Of a stretch of 64,000 bases of DNA, positions 8,214-16,563 are shown one piece after another; within the stretch, counting starts at the first letter, position 1; each line of letters begins with the position of its first letter. The notes beneath the pieces were generated by a model. The model saw only the letters and a list, made by a program, of their open reading frames with translations, was not told the origin of the DNA and searched no databases. Source of the DNA: Cognatundibacterium griseum (GTDB lineage Bacteria > Pseudomonadota > Gammaproteobacteria > Burkholderiales > Burkholderiaceae_D); the NCBI RefSeq assembly GCF_014284195.1, contig NZ_JACOGC010000002.1:682001-746000 (forward strand), given 5' to 3'. A program made the translations under genes and the position numbers.

Positions 8214-9524
8214 TCAGCTCCCTTTCTGTGCGGCTTTTAATGCGCGGGCCAAGTCTTCCAGCAGATCGCTGCTATCTTCCAGCCCGACCGATAAACGCAT
8301 CGTGCCTTCGGTGATGCCGGATTCGGCCAGTTGAGCAGCAGGCACGCGGAAATGCGTGGTTGATGCCGGATGAATCACAAGGGATTTCGCATCACCTATA
8401 TTGGCCAGATGTGAAAAGACTTTCAAAGTTTCAACGAAACGCTGGCCAGCAGCACGGTCGCCCTTTAAATTGAACGAGATCACGGCACCACAACCCTGAG
8501 GCAGCAACTTTTTAGCCAGTTCATAATCGGGATGATGATCTAGTTCGGGATAGGCGACCGTTGCAACAGCAGGGTGTGCCAGTAGAAATTCAACCACTTT
8601 ACGGGTGTTTGCAATATGCCTGTCCATGCGCAAACTCAGAGTTTCTATGCCCTGGAGAATGGTAAATGCGTTGTAGGGACTCATGCAGGCACCGAAATCG
8701 CGCAGGCCTTCGCGTCTGGCGCGCAACGCAAAAGCGCTGACGCTGGATTCTTCGGTGAACACCATGCCATGAAAGCCGTCATAAGGCTCGCATAATTCGG
8801 CAAACCGGCCGGTTTTTTCATAAGCCTGCTGCCAGTCAAATGTACCGCCATCGACCAGCAGGCCACCAATTGCTGTGCCGTGACCGCACAGGAATTTTGT
8901 GGCGGAATGAAATACCAGATCAGCCCCGTGATCAAACGGGCGCAACAGATACGGTGTGGTAAACGTCGAGTCCACCATCAGGGGCAGGAAGTGCTGGTGG
9001 GCGATCTCAGCAACAGCGGGTATATTCAACACATCCAGTCCGGGGTTTCCCAGTGTTTCCGCAAACAGGACCTTGGTTTCGGGACGGATAGCCTGTCGCC
9101 ACGCATTCAGGTCGCGCGGGTCGACAAAAGTCGTTTCTATGCCAAAGCGCTTCATCGTATAGGCCAGCAGATTGTGCGAGCCGCCATACAGCGCACGCGA
9201 TGCGACAATATGTGATCCTGCGCCGGCAATAGTTGCCAGACCGAGATGCATCGCTGCCTGGCCGCTGGCGACGGCGATACCCGCCACGCCGCCTTCAAGC
9301 GCGGCAATCCGCTCTTCCAGTACGGCGTTGGTCGGATTGGAAATGCGCGAGTAAACATGGCCTGCGCGTTCCATGTTGAACAGGGAAGCAGCGTGGTCGG
9401 AGTCTTTAAAGCGGAATGAGGAAGTCAGATAAATCGGCGTGGCTCTGGCTCCGGTCGCCGGATCAGGCGCAGCGCCGGCATGCAGCGCGAGTGTGTCAAA
9501 ACCGGGATAACGGGGGGCGCTCAT
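8214..9524 (-). CDS. metY: O-acetyl/O-succinylhomoserine sulfhydrylase (Cys/Met PLP family)
   Basis: A 436-residue PLP enzyme of the Cys/Met-metabolism family that joins sulfide to an activated homoserine to make homocysteine. HAGAAPDPATGARATPIYLT at the start and FKDSDHAASLF are typical of O-acetylhomoserine aminocarboxypropyltransferases (MetY). The PLP lysine is in SATKFLCGHG at about residue 210. Length fits MetY (about 430) better than the shorter MetZ/MetB (about 390), but the acyl group used cannot be proven from sequence. It is the first gene of a probable minus-strand operon with an alpha/beta hydrolase and a LysE exporter. Confidence 0.85.
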   Translation of the reverse strand: MSAPRYPGFDTLALHAGAAPDPATGARATPIYLTSSFRFKDSDHAASLFNMERAGHVYSRISNPTNAVLEERIAALEGGVAGIAVASGQAAMHLGLATIAGAGSHIVASRALYGGSHNLLAYTMKRFGIETTFVDPRDLNAWRQAIRPETKVLFAETLGNPGLDVLNIPAVAEIAHQHFLPLMVDSTFTTPYLLRPFDHGADLVFHSATKFLCGHGTAIGGLLVDGGTFDWQQAYEKTGRFAELCEPYDGFHGMVFTEESSVSAFALRARREGLRDFGACMSPYNAFTILQGIETLSLRMDRHIANTRKVVEFLLAHPAVATVAYPELDHHPDYELAKKLLPQGCGAVISFNLKGDRAAGQRFVETLKVFSHLANIGDAKSLVIHPASTTHFRVPAAQLAESGITEGTMRLSVGLEDSSDLLEDLARALKAAQKGS

Positions 9525-9685
9525 CGTATTCAGTCTCCATATTGTGATGCAGCAATGCTACCATCAACGCAACAAAATGAAATTGTGTTTTGATCCGGAA
9601 AATAAGGAACTTGCTGGATTTTTTACATGGCTTGCGATACATTGAAAACAGTTTCAAATCATACCGGTCTCAGGAGGGGGCGCTC

Positions 9686-10135
9686 ATGAAAGTTTCCGAA
9701 ATACTTCAGGTTAAAGGCAATATCCTTTTTACGATCACGCCAGACACTGCCATTGCAGACGCCGTCAGCGTGATGGAAGAAAAAGATATCGGTTCCCTGG
9801 TTGTGATGGAATACGGGGATCTGGCAGGCATACTGACATTCCGTGAAGTGATCCGTGCAATTCATAAAAACAATGGCTCACTGGGAACCGGCACCGTTCG
9901 CAAATACATGGATGACCATCCGCTGACCGTGACCCCGGAAACAGAAGTCAATGAAGTGCGACGGATGATGCTGGAAAAGCATTCCCGCTATCTGCCTGTG
10001 ATGGATGCAAAGACTCTGCTGGGCGTCATTTCTTTCTACGACGTTGCCAAAGCAGTGCTGGAAGCACAGAGTTTTGAAAACAAGATGCTGAAAGCCTACA
10101 TTCGCGACTGGCCTGTGGAAGAAAGCGAAGAATAA
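9686..10135 (+). CDS. CBS domain protein
   Basis: A 149-residue protein made of two CBS domains (about residues 7-65 and 76-135) and a short acidic tail. Hallmarks are MEEKDIGSLVVMEYGDLAGI and LEKHSRYLPVMDAKTLLGVI, the usual repeated CBS strand-turn-helix. CBS pairs bind adenine nucleotides and act as energy sensors. No catalytic domain is attached. The start at 9686 is fixed by a strong AGGAGGGGG six bases upstream. The frame stays open farther upstream but without a binding site. It ends before a good terminator, so it is probably a single-gene unit. Confidence 0.9.
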   Translation: MKVSEILQVKGNILFTITPDTAIADAVSVMEEKDIGSLVVMEYGDLAGILTFREVIRAIHKNNGSLGTGTVRKYMDDHPLTVTPETEVNEVRRMMLEKHSRYLPVMDAKTLLGVISFYDVAKAVLEAQSFENKMLKAYIRDWPVEESEE

Positions 10136-10160
10136 ATGCTGATGGCCCGCTAATGCCCTG

Positions 10161-10197
10161 AAACGCCCGCACCCAGATTGCGGGCGTTTTTATTTTT
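10161..10197 (+). terminator. Rho-independent terminator after CBS gene
   Basis: A perfect 11-base stem, AAACGCCCGCA (10161-10171) with TGCGGGCGTTT (10179-10189), and a 7-base loop, followed by a T-rich tail. It lies 25 bases after the CBS gene stop. Confidence 0.85.
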
Positions 10198-10211
10198 CTG
10201 AAAGGAATCAT

Positions 10212-11207
10212 ATGAATATTGCTGTAATCGGTGCCGGATTATCCGGTCTGACAGTTGCACGCCAGTTGCAGGCGCAGGGGCATCACATCACTGTGTATGA
10301 AAAGAGTGCCGATGTCAGCGGTCGTATGGCCAGCAGGCAGACTGAGCTGGGGGCTTTTGATCATGGCGCGCAATACATGACCGGCACCAGCGAACGCTTT
10401 AAAAAGGAAATTGCCGACTGGAAGAAAATGGGCTGGATTACAGCCTGGAATCCGCGGCTGGTTACGCTGGAACAGGGCGAGGCGAAACCGGCAGGACGCA
10501 GTGCACACCGGTACGTCGCGGTTCCTTCCATGAATGGTCTGGGCAGACAACTGGCGCACGGTCTGGATATCCGCAAAGAGCAAAGAGTCGTGGCGCTGGA
10601 AAAATGGGAAGGCCGCTGGTTATTGAAGCTGGCGTCACCAGAAGTCGCCATTCCTGCATCTGCTGGTCCGTTTGATGCTGTCGTGATGGCATTGCCTGCG
10701 GATCAGGCCTTTACCTTGCTGGCGATTGCGCCCAAGCTGCAGCAGCAGATCCGGCCGGTCAATATGGCGCCATGCTGGGCACTGATGCTGGGATTTCAGG
10801 ATTCACTGGAATTGCCGTTTGATGCAGCATGGGTACAGCATTCGCGCTTGAGCTGGATTGCCCGGGATACCTCCAAGCCCGGTCACCGTCTTGGTGACCG
10901 CTGGATATTGCATGCAACGCCCGGCTGGAGCCGGGAGCATCTGGAAGATGACCCTGAACGTGTCCGCGATAAATTGTCGAAAGCCTTTCATGAAGCCACC
11001 GATTCCTGGGTGCAGCCGATTTATGCGGTAACGCATCTGTGGCGTTTTGCGCAGGCGGAGCATACGCTGGAGATGGATTGTTTGTGGAATGCCAGCCTGG
11101 GCATCGGGATTTGCGGTGACTGGTTCTCTAACGGACTCGAGGGTGCTGGTCGTATCGAAAATGCGTTTTTGAGCGGCCTGGCACTGTCGAAAGAAATAAC
11201 GTCTTGA
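10212..11207 (+). CDS. FAD-dependent oxidoreductase, renalase-like
   Basis: A 331-residue flavoprotein. The N-terminus IAVIGAGLSGLTVARQLQAQ is a textbook FAD Rossmann dinucleotide site (GxGxxG at about residues 7-12), followed by the VYEKS acidic strand end. The second FAD motif is near the C-terminus (GICGDWFSNGLEGAGRIENA). GAFDHGAQYMT and the overall size resemble the renalase/amine-oxidase-like family of proteobacteria. The substrate is unknown. AAGGAAT precedes the ATG. It converges with the ABC exporter gene, and a long inverted repeat lies between the two. Confidence 0.87.
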   Translation: MNIAVIGAGLSGLTVARQLQAQGHHITVYEKSADVSGRMASRQTELGAFDHGAQYMTGTSERFKKEIADWKKMGWITAWNPRLVTLEQGEAKPAGRSAHRYVAVPSMNGLGRQLAHGLDIRKEQRVVALEKWEGRWLLKLASPEVAIPASAGPFDAVVMALPADQAFTLLAIAPKLQQQIRPVNMAPCWALMLGFQDSLELPFDAAWVQHSRLSWIARDTSKPGHRLGDRWILHATPGWSREHLEDDPERVRDKLSKAFHEATDSWVQPIYAVTHLWRFAQAEHTLEMDCLWNASLGIGICGDWFSNGLEGAGRIENAFLSGLALSKEITS

Positions 11208-11280
11208 CTCAGTAATTCTTATGCTGAGCCAGTCGTGAGGCTGTTATTGCCCCCGGCATCAGTCTTTCGGCTGTTCTGAT

Positions 11281-11333
11281 CGCTGCGTTGTTGCCCGTTA
11301 TGTGTTGTGACGTTCACAGGCAACAGCGCAGCG
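11281..11333. repeat. Long inverted repeat between convergent genes
   Basis: CGCTGCGTTGTTGCC (11281-11295) pairs with GGCAACAGCGCAGCG (11319-11333). The 15-base stem has a single mismatch, readable as G-U in RNA, and the loop is 23 bases. It lies directly after the stop of the minus-strand ABC gene and about 75 bases past the plus-strand oxidoreductase. No T-tract follows on either strand. It is probably a two-way mRNA 3'-end structure. Confidence 0.6.
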
Positions 11334-11335
11334 AC

Positions 11336-13114
11336 TTATTTTTCTCCGGTCTGCAGGCGCCACAATGCAGCGTAAGCGCCGTTCAGCTGCAATAGCTGCT
11401 CATGCGTTCCGCTTTCGACGATGCTGCCGGATTCCAGCACATGGATACAATCGGCCTGGCGGACGGTTGAAAGACGATGCGCAATCACGATGGTGGTGCG
11501 ATCGCGACTGACGACTTCCAGGCTGCGTTGGATAGCGGCTTCGGTTTCGTTGTCAATCGCGCTGGTTGCTTCGTCCAGAATCAGGATAGGCGGATTTTTC
11601 AGGATAGCTCGTGCCAGCGCAAGACGCTGACGCTGACCGCCAGACAGCTTTTGCCCGCGTTCGCCAATACGTGTGGCAAAGCCGAGTGGGAGCTTTTGAA
11701 TGAATTCCATGGCTTCCGCGGCCTGGGCCGCATTGGCAATTGCCTGCTCGCTGATGTTTTCGAGGCCGTATGCAATATTGTCGGCGATCGTGCCGTCAGT
11801 CAGGAAACTGTCTTGCGCTACGTAGCCAATCACGCGTCGTAAGTCTTGCAGGTTCAGCGTATCGGTTGCCTGGCCGTCAAGCAGGATGTGACCGGACTGC
11901 GGGGTATAAAAGCGCAATAGCAGCTTCACCAGCGTCGACTTTCCCGAGCCGGTAGAGCCGACAAATGCCACTGTTTTACCCGCCGGAATGTGCAGGTTGA
12001 TGTGCGCCAGTGTGGTCTGCTCACCGTAGGCAAAACTGACTTGCTCAAAGCGAAGATCGCCTCTGACGGCAGCCGGTGGCAGATGCGTGCCTTCGTAGTG
12101 AATGTTAATCGGTGTATCGAGCAGGTTCATGGCGCGGTCAATCGCTGACATGGAACGCTGGTACATATCCGCCACCTCCGCCAAGCCTGTCATTGGCCAC
12201 AGTAATCGCTGAGTCAGGTAGACCAGCACGGAATAGGCGCCGACCGCCAGTTCATCATGTAAGGTCAGCCAGCCGCCGTAGACCAGCGTCGCGGTAAAGC
12301 CTGCCAGAATCGCCATCCGGATCACGGGTGTGATGGCGGCGCTGACGGCAATTGCCCGTGCATTGGCTTCTCGATAAGTATTGCTGGCTTCGGCAATGTG
12401 ATTTTTTTCAAAATCTTCGGTGGCAAACGCTTTGATGGTGGCCAGCCCGAGCAGGTTGTTGTTCAGGCGGGCGCTGACGTCACCAGCGGCTTCGCGGACT
12501 TCGGCGTAACGCGGGGCAAGCCGTTTCTGGAACCAGAAGGCACCAAATAAAATTGCCGGTACTGGCAGCAGGGCAATGACTGCCAGCGAAGGTTGCAACG
12601 CAAAGAAGACGGCGCTGACCATGATGGAAGAGCAGATCACCTGAATGATCTGATTCGCGCCACCGTTCAGGAAACGTTCCATCTGATTGATGTCTTCGTT
12701 CAGCACTGACATCAGATTGCCGGTACGCTGATTTTCAAAATACGCCATTTCCAGTTTTTGTACATGGTCATACGTATCCAGCCGCAAATCATGTTGCAGA
12801 TTCTGCGCCAGCTTGCGCCATTTCAGCGACAGTAAATATTCAAACCAGGATTCACCCATCCATATAAACGCGTTGACCACGCCGAGAAACACCAGCTGAT
12901 GCCAGGTTTCCGTAATACCAAAGCCGCCCAGCACGCGTTTGGCAAGAAAGCTTTTTTCGCCATTGACGACGATATCGACTGCCACACCAATCAGCACTTC
13001 CGGCAGTACATCAAAAAATTTGTTCAGAATGGAATACAGGGTTGCCAGGCGAAAATCAGTTTTATAAGCACTGGCATAGTGCAGTAATTTTTTAAGCGGA
13101 TGTATTGCTGGCAT
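11336..13114 (-). CDS. ABC exporter, fused permease and ATPase (MsbA type)
   Basis: A half-transporter of about 592 residues with an N-terminal six-helix type-I exporter domain and a C-terminal ATPase. Walker A GSTGSGKST is at about 383-391, signature LSGGQRQRLALARA at about 488, Walker B ILILDEATSA at about 508, then IVIAHRLST. It resembles MsbA/lipid and multidrug exporters and should work as an inner-membrane homodimer. An ATG 51 bases farther upstream (13165) lies inside the lysS terminator hairpin, so the ATG at 13114 (MPAIHPLKK) is the likely start. The cargo is unknown. Confidence 0.9.
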   Translation of the reverse strand: MPAIHPLKKLLHYASAYKTDFRLATLYSILNKFFDVLPEVLIGVAVDIVVNGEKSFLAKRVLGGFGITETWHQLVFLGVVNAFIWMGESWFEYLLSLKWRKLAQNLQHDLRLDTYDHVQKLEMAYFENQRTGNLMSVLNEDINQMERFLNGGANQIIQVICSSIMVSAVFFALQPSLAVIALLPVPAILFGAFWFQKRLAPRYAEVREAAGDVSARLNNNLLGLATIKAFATEDFEKNHIAEASNTYREANARAIAVSAAITPVIRMAILAGFTATLVYGGWLTLHDELAVGAYSVLVYLTQRLLWPMTGLAEVADMYQRSMSAIDRAMNLLDTPINIHYEGTHLPPAAVRGDLRFEQVSFAYGEQTTLAHINLHIPAGKTVAFVGSTGSGKSTLVKLLLRFYTPQSGHILLDGQATDTLNLQDLRRVIGYVAQDSFLTDGTIADNIAYGLENISEQAIANAAQAAEAMEFIQKLPLGFATRIGERGQKLSGGQRQRLALARAILKNPPILILDEATSAIDNETEAAIQRSLEVVSRDRTTIVIAHRLSTVRQADCIHVLESGSIVESGTHEQLLQLNGAYAALWRLQTGEK

Positions 13115-13136
13115 GGTGAGCGGCTCAATCAGATAG

Positions 13137-13174
13137 TAAAAAAATAAAAAAAGGGACTGTATCATACAGTCCCT
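13137..13174 (-). terminator. Rho-independent terminator after lysS
   Basis: On the minus strand AGGGACTGTAT and ATACAGTCCCT form a near-perfect hairpin (13174 down to 13152), followed by a run of seven Ts and more T-rich sequence. It lies 27 bases past the lysS stop. Confidence 0.9.
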
Positions 13175-13200
13175 GAGGGTGTTACCTGATCAGATCACAA

Positions 13201-14739
13201 TCAGTCTTCGCGGCGCAGATGCGGAAACAGAATGACGTCACGAATATTCGGGGAATCGGTAATCAGCATCATCAGACGGTCGATACCGATACCGCAGCCA
13301 CCGGTTGGTGGCAGGCCATATTCGAGTGCACGGATGTAATCGGCGTCGTAGTACATCGCTTCTTCGTCGCCTGCATCTTTCGCTGCAACCTGCGCCTGGA
13401 AGCGTGCAGCCTGATCTTCGGCATCATTCAGCTCGGAGAAACCGTTAGCGATTTCACGACCGGTCATAAACAGCTCGAAGCGTTCTGTGATGCCGGGAAC
13501 GGTATCAGAAGCGCGTGCCAGCGGCGACACTTCAACCGGGTAGTCGATGATGTAAGTCGGATTCCATAGTTGTGCTTCGGCAGTTTCTTCAAACAGCGCC
13601 AGTTGCAAGGCGCCGAGACCGGCGGTAGCAAACGGTTTGACACCGAATTTCAGTAATTCAGCCTTGATGAATTCAGCGTCGTGCAATTGTTCATTCGTGT
13701 ATTGCGGTGCATATTTATTGATCGCGCCGACGATGGTCAGGCGTTCAAACGGCTTTGACAGGTCAAGCTCTTTACCCTGATACGTCAGCACTGCGGTGCC
13801 GTGCGCATCTTCTGCGGCTTTGCGGATGACCTGTTCAGTGAAGTCCATCAGCCATTTGTAATCGACATAAGCCGCATAGAATTCCATCATGGTGAATTCA
13901 GGATTATGACGCGGTGACACACCTTCGTTGCGGAAATTACGGTTGACTTCAAACACCCGGTTGAAGCCGCCGACGACCAGTCGCTTCAGGTACAGCTCAG
14001 GCGCGATGCGCAGGTACATTTCCATGTCCAGTGCATTGTGATGGGTGATGAAAGGCTTGGCTGCAGCACCACCGGGAATTACATGCAGCATCGGTGTTTC
14101 GACCTCCATGAATTCATGGCTGGCCATGAAGTTGCGGATCGATGTCATTGCCGCGGTACGCGCTTTGAAGGTGCGGCGCGTGTCTTCGCTCATGATCAGG
14201 TCAACATAACGTTGACGGTATTTGGTTTCCTGATTTGCCAGGCCGTGGAATTTATCCGGCAATGGTCGCAATGATTTGGTCAGCAGACGCAGTGTCGTGA
14301 CTTTAACTGTCAGCTCATCCGTTTTGGTTTTGAACAACACGCCTTCGATGCCGAGGATGTCGCCCAGATCGTAATGGCGGAAGGCTTCCATTGCTTCCTC
14401 ACCGGTTTTATCCAGCGTCACGTACAGCTGGATGCGGCCATCGGCTTTCATGCCGGATGCGTCTTGCAAGGTCGCGAATGCTGCTTTTTTACCTGCTTCG
14501 CGCTTGAGCATCATACGGCCGGCGACGCTGACTTCCACATTCATGGCTTCCAGTTCTTCGCGCCCGATTTCTGCATATTTTGCTTGCAGGTCAGCCGCTT
14601 TGTGCTGAGGGCGGAAGTCGTTCGGAAAGGCGACACCTTTGGCACGGATCGCATCCAGCTTGGCGCGGCGTTCCGCGATGATGGAATTTTCATCGACCGG
14701 CAATTCGCTGGCGGCGTTTTGGTTATTCAGTTCTGACAT
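13201..14739 (-). CDS. lysS: Lysyl-tRNA synthetase, class II
   Basis: A 512-residue class II LysRS. It has the N-terminal OB-fold anticodon-binding domain (about 60-170: [20 protein letters not shown]) and the class II core. Motif 2 is [20 protein letters not shown] and motif 3 is [13 protein letters not shown] near the C-terminus. It charges tRNA-Lys in the cytoplasm. Length is close to E. coli LysS (505). It lies downstream of prfB in the same orientation, as in E. coli, 120 bases away. The leader carries an 11-base tandem duplication covering the ribosome-binding area, and a strong terminator follows. Confidence 0.97.
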   Translation of the reverse strand: MSELNNQNAASELPVDENSIIAERRAKLDAIRAKGVAFPNDFRPQHKAADLQAKYAEIGREELEAMNVEVSVAGRMMLKREAGKKAAFATLQDASGMKADGRIQLYVTLDKTGEEAMEAFRHYDLGDILGIEGVLFKTKTDELTVKVTTLRLLTKSLRPLPDKFHGLANQETKYRQRYVDLIMSEDTRRTFKARTAAMTSIRNFMASHEFMEVETPMLHVIPGGAAAKPFITHHNALDMEMYLRIAPELYLKRLVVGGFNRVFEVNRNFRNEGVSPRHNPEFTMMEFYAAYVDYKWLMDFTEQVIRKAAEDAHGTAVLTYQGKELDLSKPFERLTIVGAINKYAPQYTNEQLHDAEFIKAELLKFGVKPFATAGLGALQLALFEETAEAQLWNPTYIIDYPVEVSPLARASDTVPGITERFELFMTGREIANGFSELNDAEDQAARFQAQVAAKDAGDEEAMYYDADYIRALEYGLPPTGGCGIGIDRLMMLITDSPNIRDVILFPHLRRED

Positions 14740-14740
14740 A

Positions 14741-14764
14741 AGATTTCTCTCAGATTTCTCTCAG
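14741..14764. repeat. 11-bp tandem duplication at lysS ribosome-binding site
   Basis: AGATTTCTCTC occurs twice in a row (14741-14751 and 14752-14762). On the lysS strand each copy gives GAGAGAAATCT, so the Shine-Dalgarno-like GAGAG is duplicated. The nearer copy is at working distance from the ATG at 14739. Confidence 0.7.
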
Positions 14765-14859
14765 TTGTCCGGGCAGTCTGCCCGCCTGTTGGATGTGTGC
14801 GACGCAACTTCAGATATAAGAGGTTGCGTCGCTGTATGTGCTTGTCGCGCTCGTTTCGC

Positions 14860-15964
14860 TTAAACGCCTTGCTTCAGCGAGGCTGCGATGAACTCATCCA
14901 GATCGCCATCGAGTACGGCCTTGGTATTTCCTGTTTCGAAACCGGTACGCAAATCCTTGATGCGCGACTGATCAAGCACATAGGAACGGATCTGATGACC
15001 CCAGCCGACGTCGGTTTTGGAGTCTTCCAGGTTCTGCTTTTCGTTCATGCGTTTGCGCAGTTCGAGTTCAAACAGTTTCGCTTTCAGCATTTCCCACGCT
15101 TCAGCGCGGTTGCGATGCTGACTGCGGTCGTTCTGACATTGGACGACAATGCCGGAGGGACCATGCGTCAAGCGAACCGCGGAGTCGGTTTTATTGATGT
15201 GCTGACCACCGGCACCGGAGGCACGATAAGTATCGGTTCGCACATCGGCCGGGTTGATGTCGATCTCAAACGATTCATCGACTTCCGGATACACAAACAG
15301 GCTCGAAAACGAGGTGTGGCGACCATTGTTGGAGTCGAAAGGCGATTTGCGCACCAGACGGTGAACACCCGTTTCTGTGCGCAGGAAACCATAGGCATAG
15401 TCGCCTTCGACTTTCAGCGTTGCTGTTTTAATGCCGGCCACGTCGCCATCGGATTGCTCAAGAATTTCAACCTTGAAGCCTTTACGCTCGCAATAGCGCA
15501 GATATTGTCGCAACAGCATTGACGCCCAATCCTGCGCTTCGGTACCGCCGGCGCCAGCCTGGATATCGATGAAGCAGTTGTTCGGGTCCATTGGATTGTT
15601 GAACATGCGGCGGAATTCCATGCCTTCGACCAGTTCGCGCAAATGCTGCACGTCGGTTTCGATGGATTCCAGCGTATCGTCATCGTTTTCTTCTTTCGCC
15701 ATCGCGAACAGATCGTTCGCATCGCGCAAACCGGATTCGGCTTCAGTCAGTGTGTTGACAACGGCTTCCAGCGATTTTTTTTCCTTGCCCAGATCCTGCG
15801 CACGCTTGGGATCGTTCCAGACCGATGGGTCTTCTAATTCGGCGTTAACTTGTTCGAGTTTCTCTGACTTGATATCGAAGTCAAAGATACCTCCGGAGTT
15901 CGGCTTCGCGGACGGTCAGGTCGGCGAGCAGGGAGGACAGGCTATTGAGGCGTTCGGCTTCCAT
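14860..15964 (-). CDS. prfB: Peptide chain release factor 2, with programmed +1 frameshift
   Basis: RF2, which reads UGA and UAA stops. The gene starts at the ATG ending at 15964 ([13 protein letters not shown]) and runs 27 codons to CTT followed by an in-frame TGA (15883-15881). After a +1 shift it continues [13 protein letters not shown] to the stop at 14860, giving 367 residues (E. coli 365). The peptidyl-hydrolysis motif is [10 protein letters not shown]. The RF2 stop-recognition tripeptide SPF is in [10 protein letters not shown]. Automatic callers may report only the 289-residue 3' part. The order prfB-lysS on one strand matches E. coli. Autoregulation by RF2 level at the shift site is established for the family. 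Confidence 0.96.
15880..15896 (-). promoter_or_regulatory. prfB: prfB programmed +1 frameshift element
   Basis: On the minus strand CCGGAGGTATCTTTGAC shows the classic elements: an internal Shine-Dalgarno-like GGAGG three bases before the slippery CTT codon, then the TGA stop and a C in the unfavourable +4 position. Slippage from CUU to UUU restores the long RF2 frame. Confidence 0.95.
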
Positions 15965-16107
15965 AATGGGTCATTTTAAATGCAGTAAAACCTTGCATTA
16001 TACCCCGATCGGTTTTATGCAAGGCAGTTTGCACTGTATTTTGCCCGGATATTCTCAGGATAAGTGGGTAATCTGCCAAAAGTGAAGCTGATAGCAGGCA
16101 ATCCTGA

Positions 16108-16398
16108 TTACCAGACCGAGGTGGTGACGGTTGGTTTGTTGCCGCGATGGCTTTCCATCCATTTGCTCAGATGGGCTTTGAAGCAGTCCGGGCAGATATG
16201 ATATTGGATTAACTGTGACTGACCGCCGTTGGGGAAGGATTCTTCTTCCTCCATTGAGATGGTGGTGAGAATTTTTTCATGTTCTTTTTTACCCCAGTTT
16301 TCATCCCAGTGTGATTCCGCACCACAGACATCGCAGGTGAGCTTGTCAAAAACTTCCTCGGTATGCTCAAGGATTAATACAGTCTTCATGTGCTTCAT
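16108..16398 (-). CDS. Small hypothetical protein with two Cys-pair motifs
   Basis: A 96-residue protein not recognised by name. It has CDVC near residue 22 and CPDC near residue 75, two CxxC pairs that could form one zinc-ribbon-like site, with an acidic, Glu-rich middle (SMEEEES). The start at 16398 is chosen because GGAGGA lies three to nine bases upstream. The frame stays open for 37 more codons but has no binding site there. No signal peptide or membrane segment is seen. It is monocistronic, between prfB and the YgiQ gene. A structural zinc is inferred only from the cysteines. Confidence 0.75.
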   Translation of the reverse strand: MKHMKTVLILEHTEEVFDKLTCDVCGAESHWDENWGKKEHEKILTTISMEEEESFPNGGQSQLIQYHICPDCFKAHLSKWMESHRGNKPTVTTSVW

Positions 16399-16490
16399 AC
16401 GTCCTCCGAAAATGTGAATGACAGATGCAAGTCCAATTTTAGAGCGGTTAATCCATTTTACCGTAGCTGATCCGGTGCGGATACCGGAGA

Positions 16491-16523
16491 TCAAAAAGCT
16501 GTGTGGCAAACACAGCTTTTTGA
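16491..16523 (-). terminator. Hairpin terminator after the YgiQ-type gene
   Basis: A perfect 14-base stem, TCAAAAAGCTGTGT (16491-16504) with ACACAGCTTTTTGA (16510-16523), and a 5-base loop. The T-run is part of the stem on both strands. It lies about 40 bases beyond the YgiQ stop and may stop transcription in either direction. Confidence 0.7.
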
Positions 16524-16563
16524 TTTTGCGGGGCGGGGAATTGCCTGGCTCAGCCGGTATGAT

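Noticed and set aside
14797-15522. A 241-codon plus-strand frame opposite prfB
   Set aside because: It is antisense to RF2, whose motifs and frameshift site are unmistakable; composition of the antisense protein is not gene-like.
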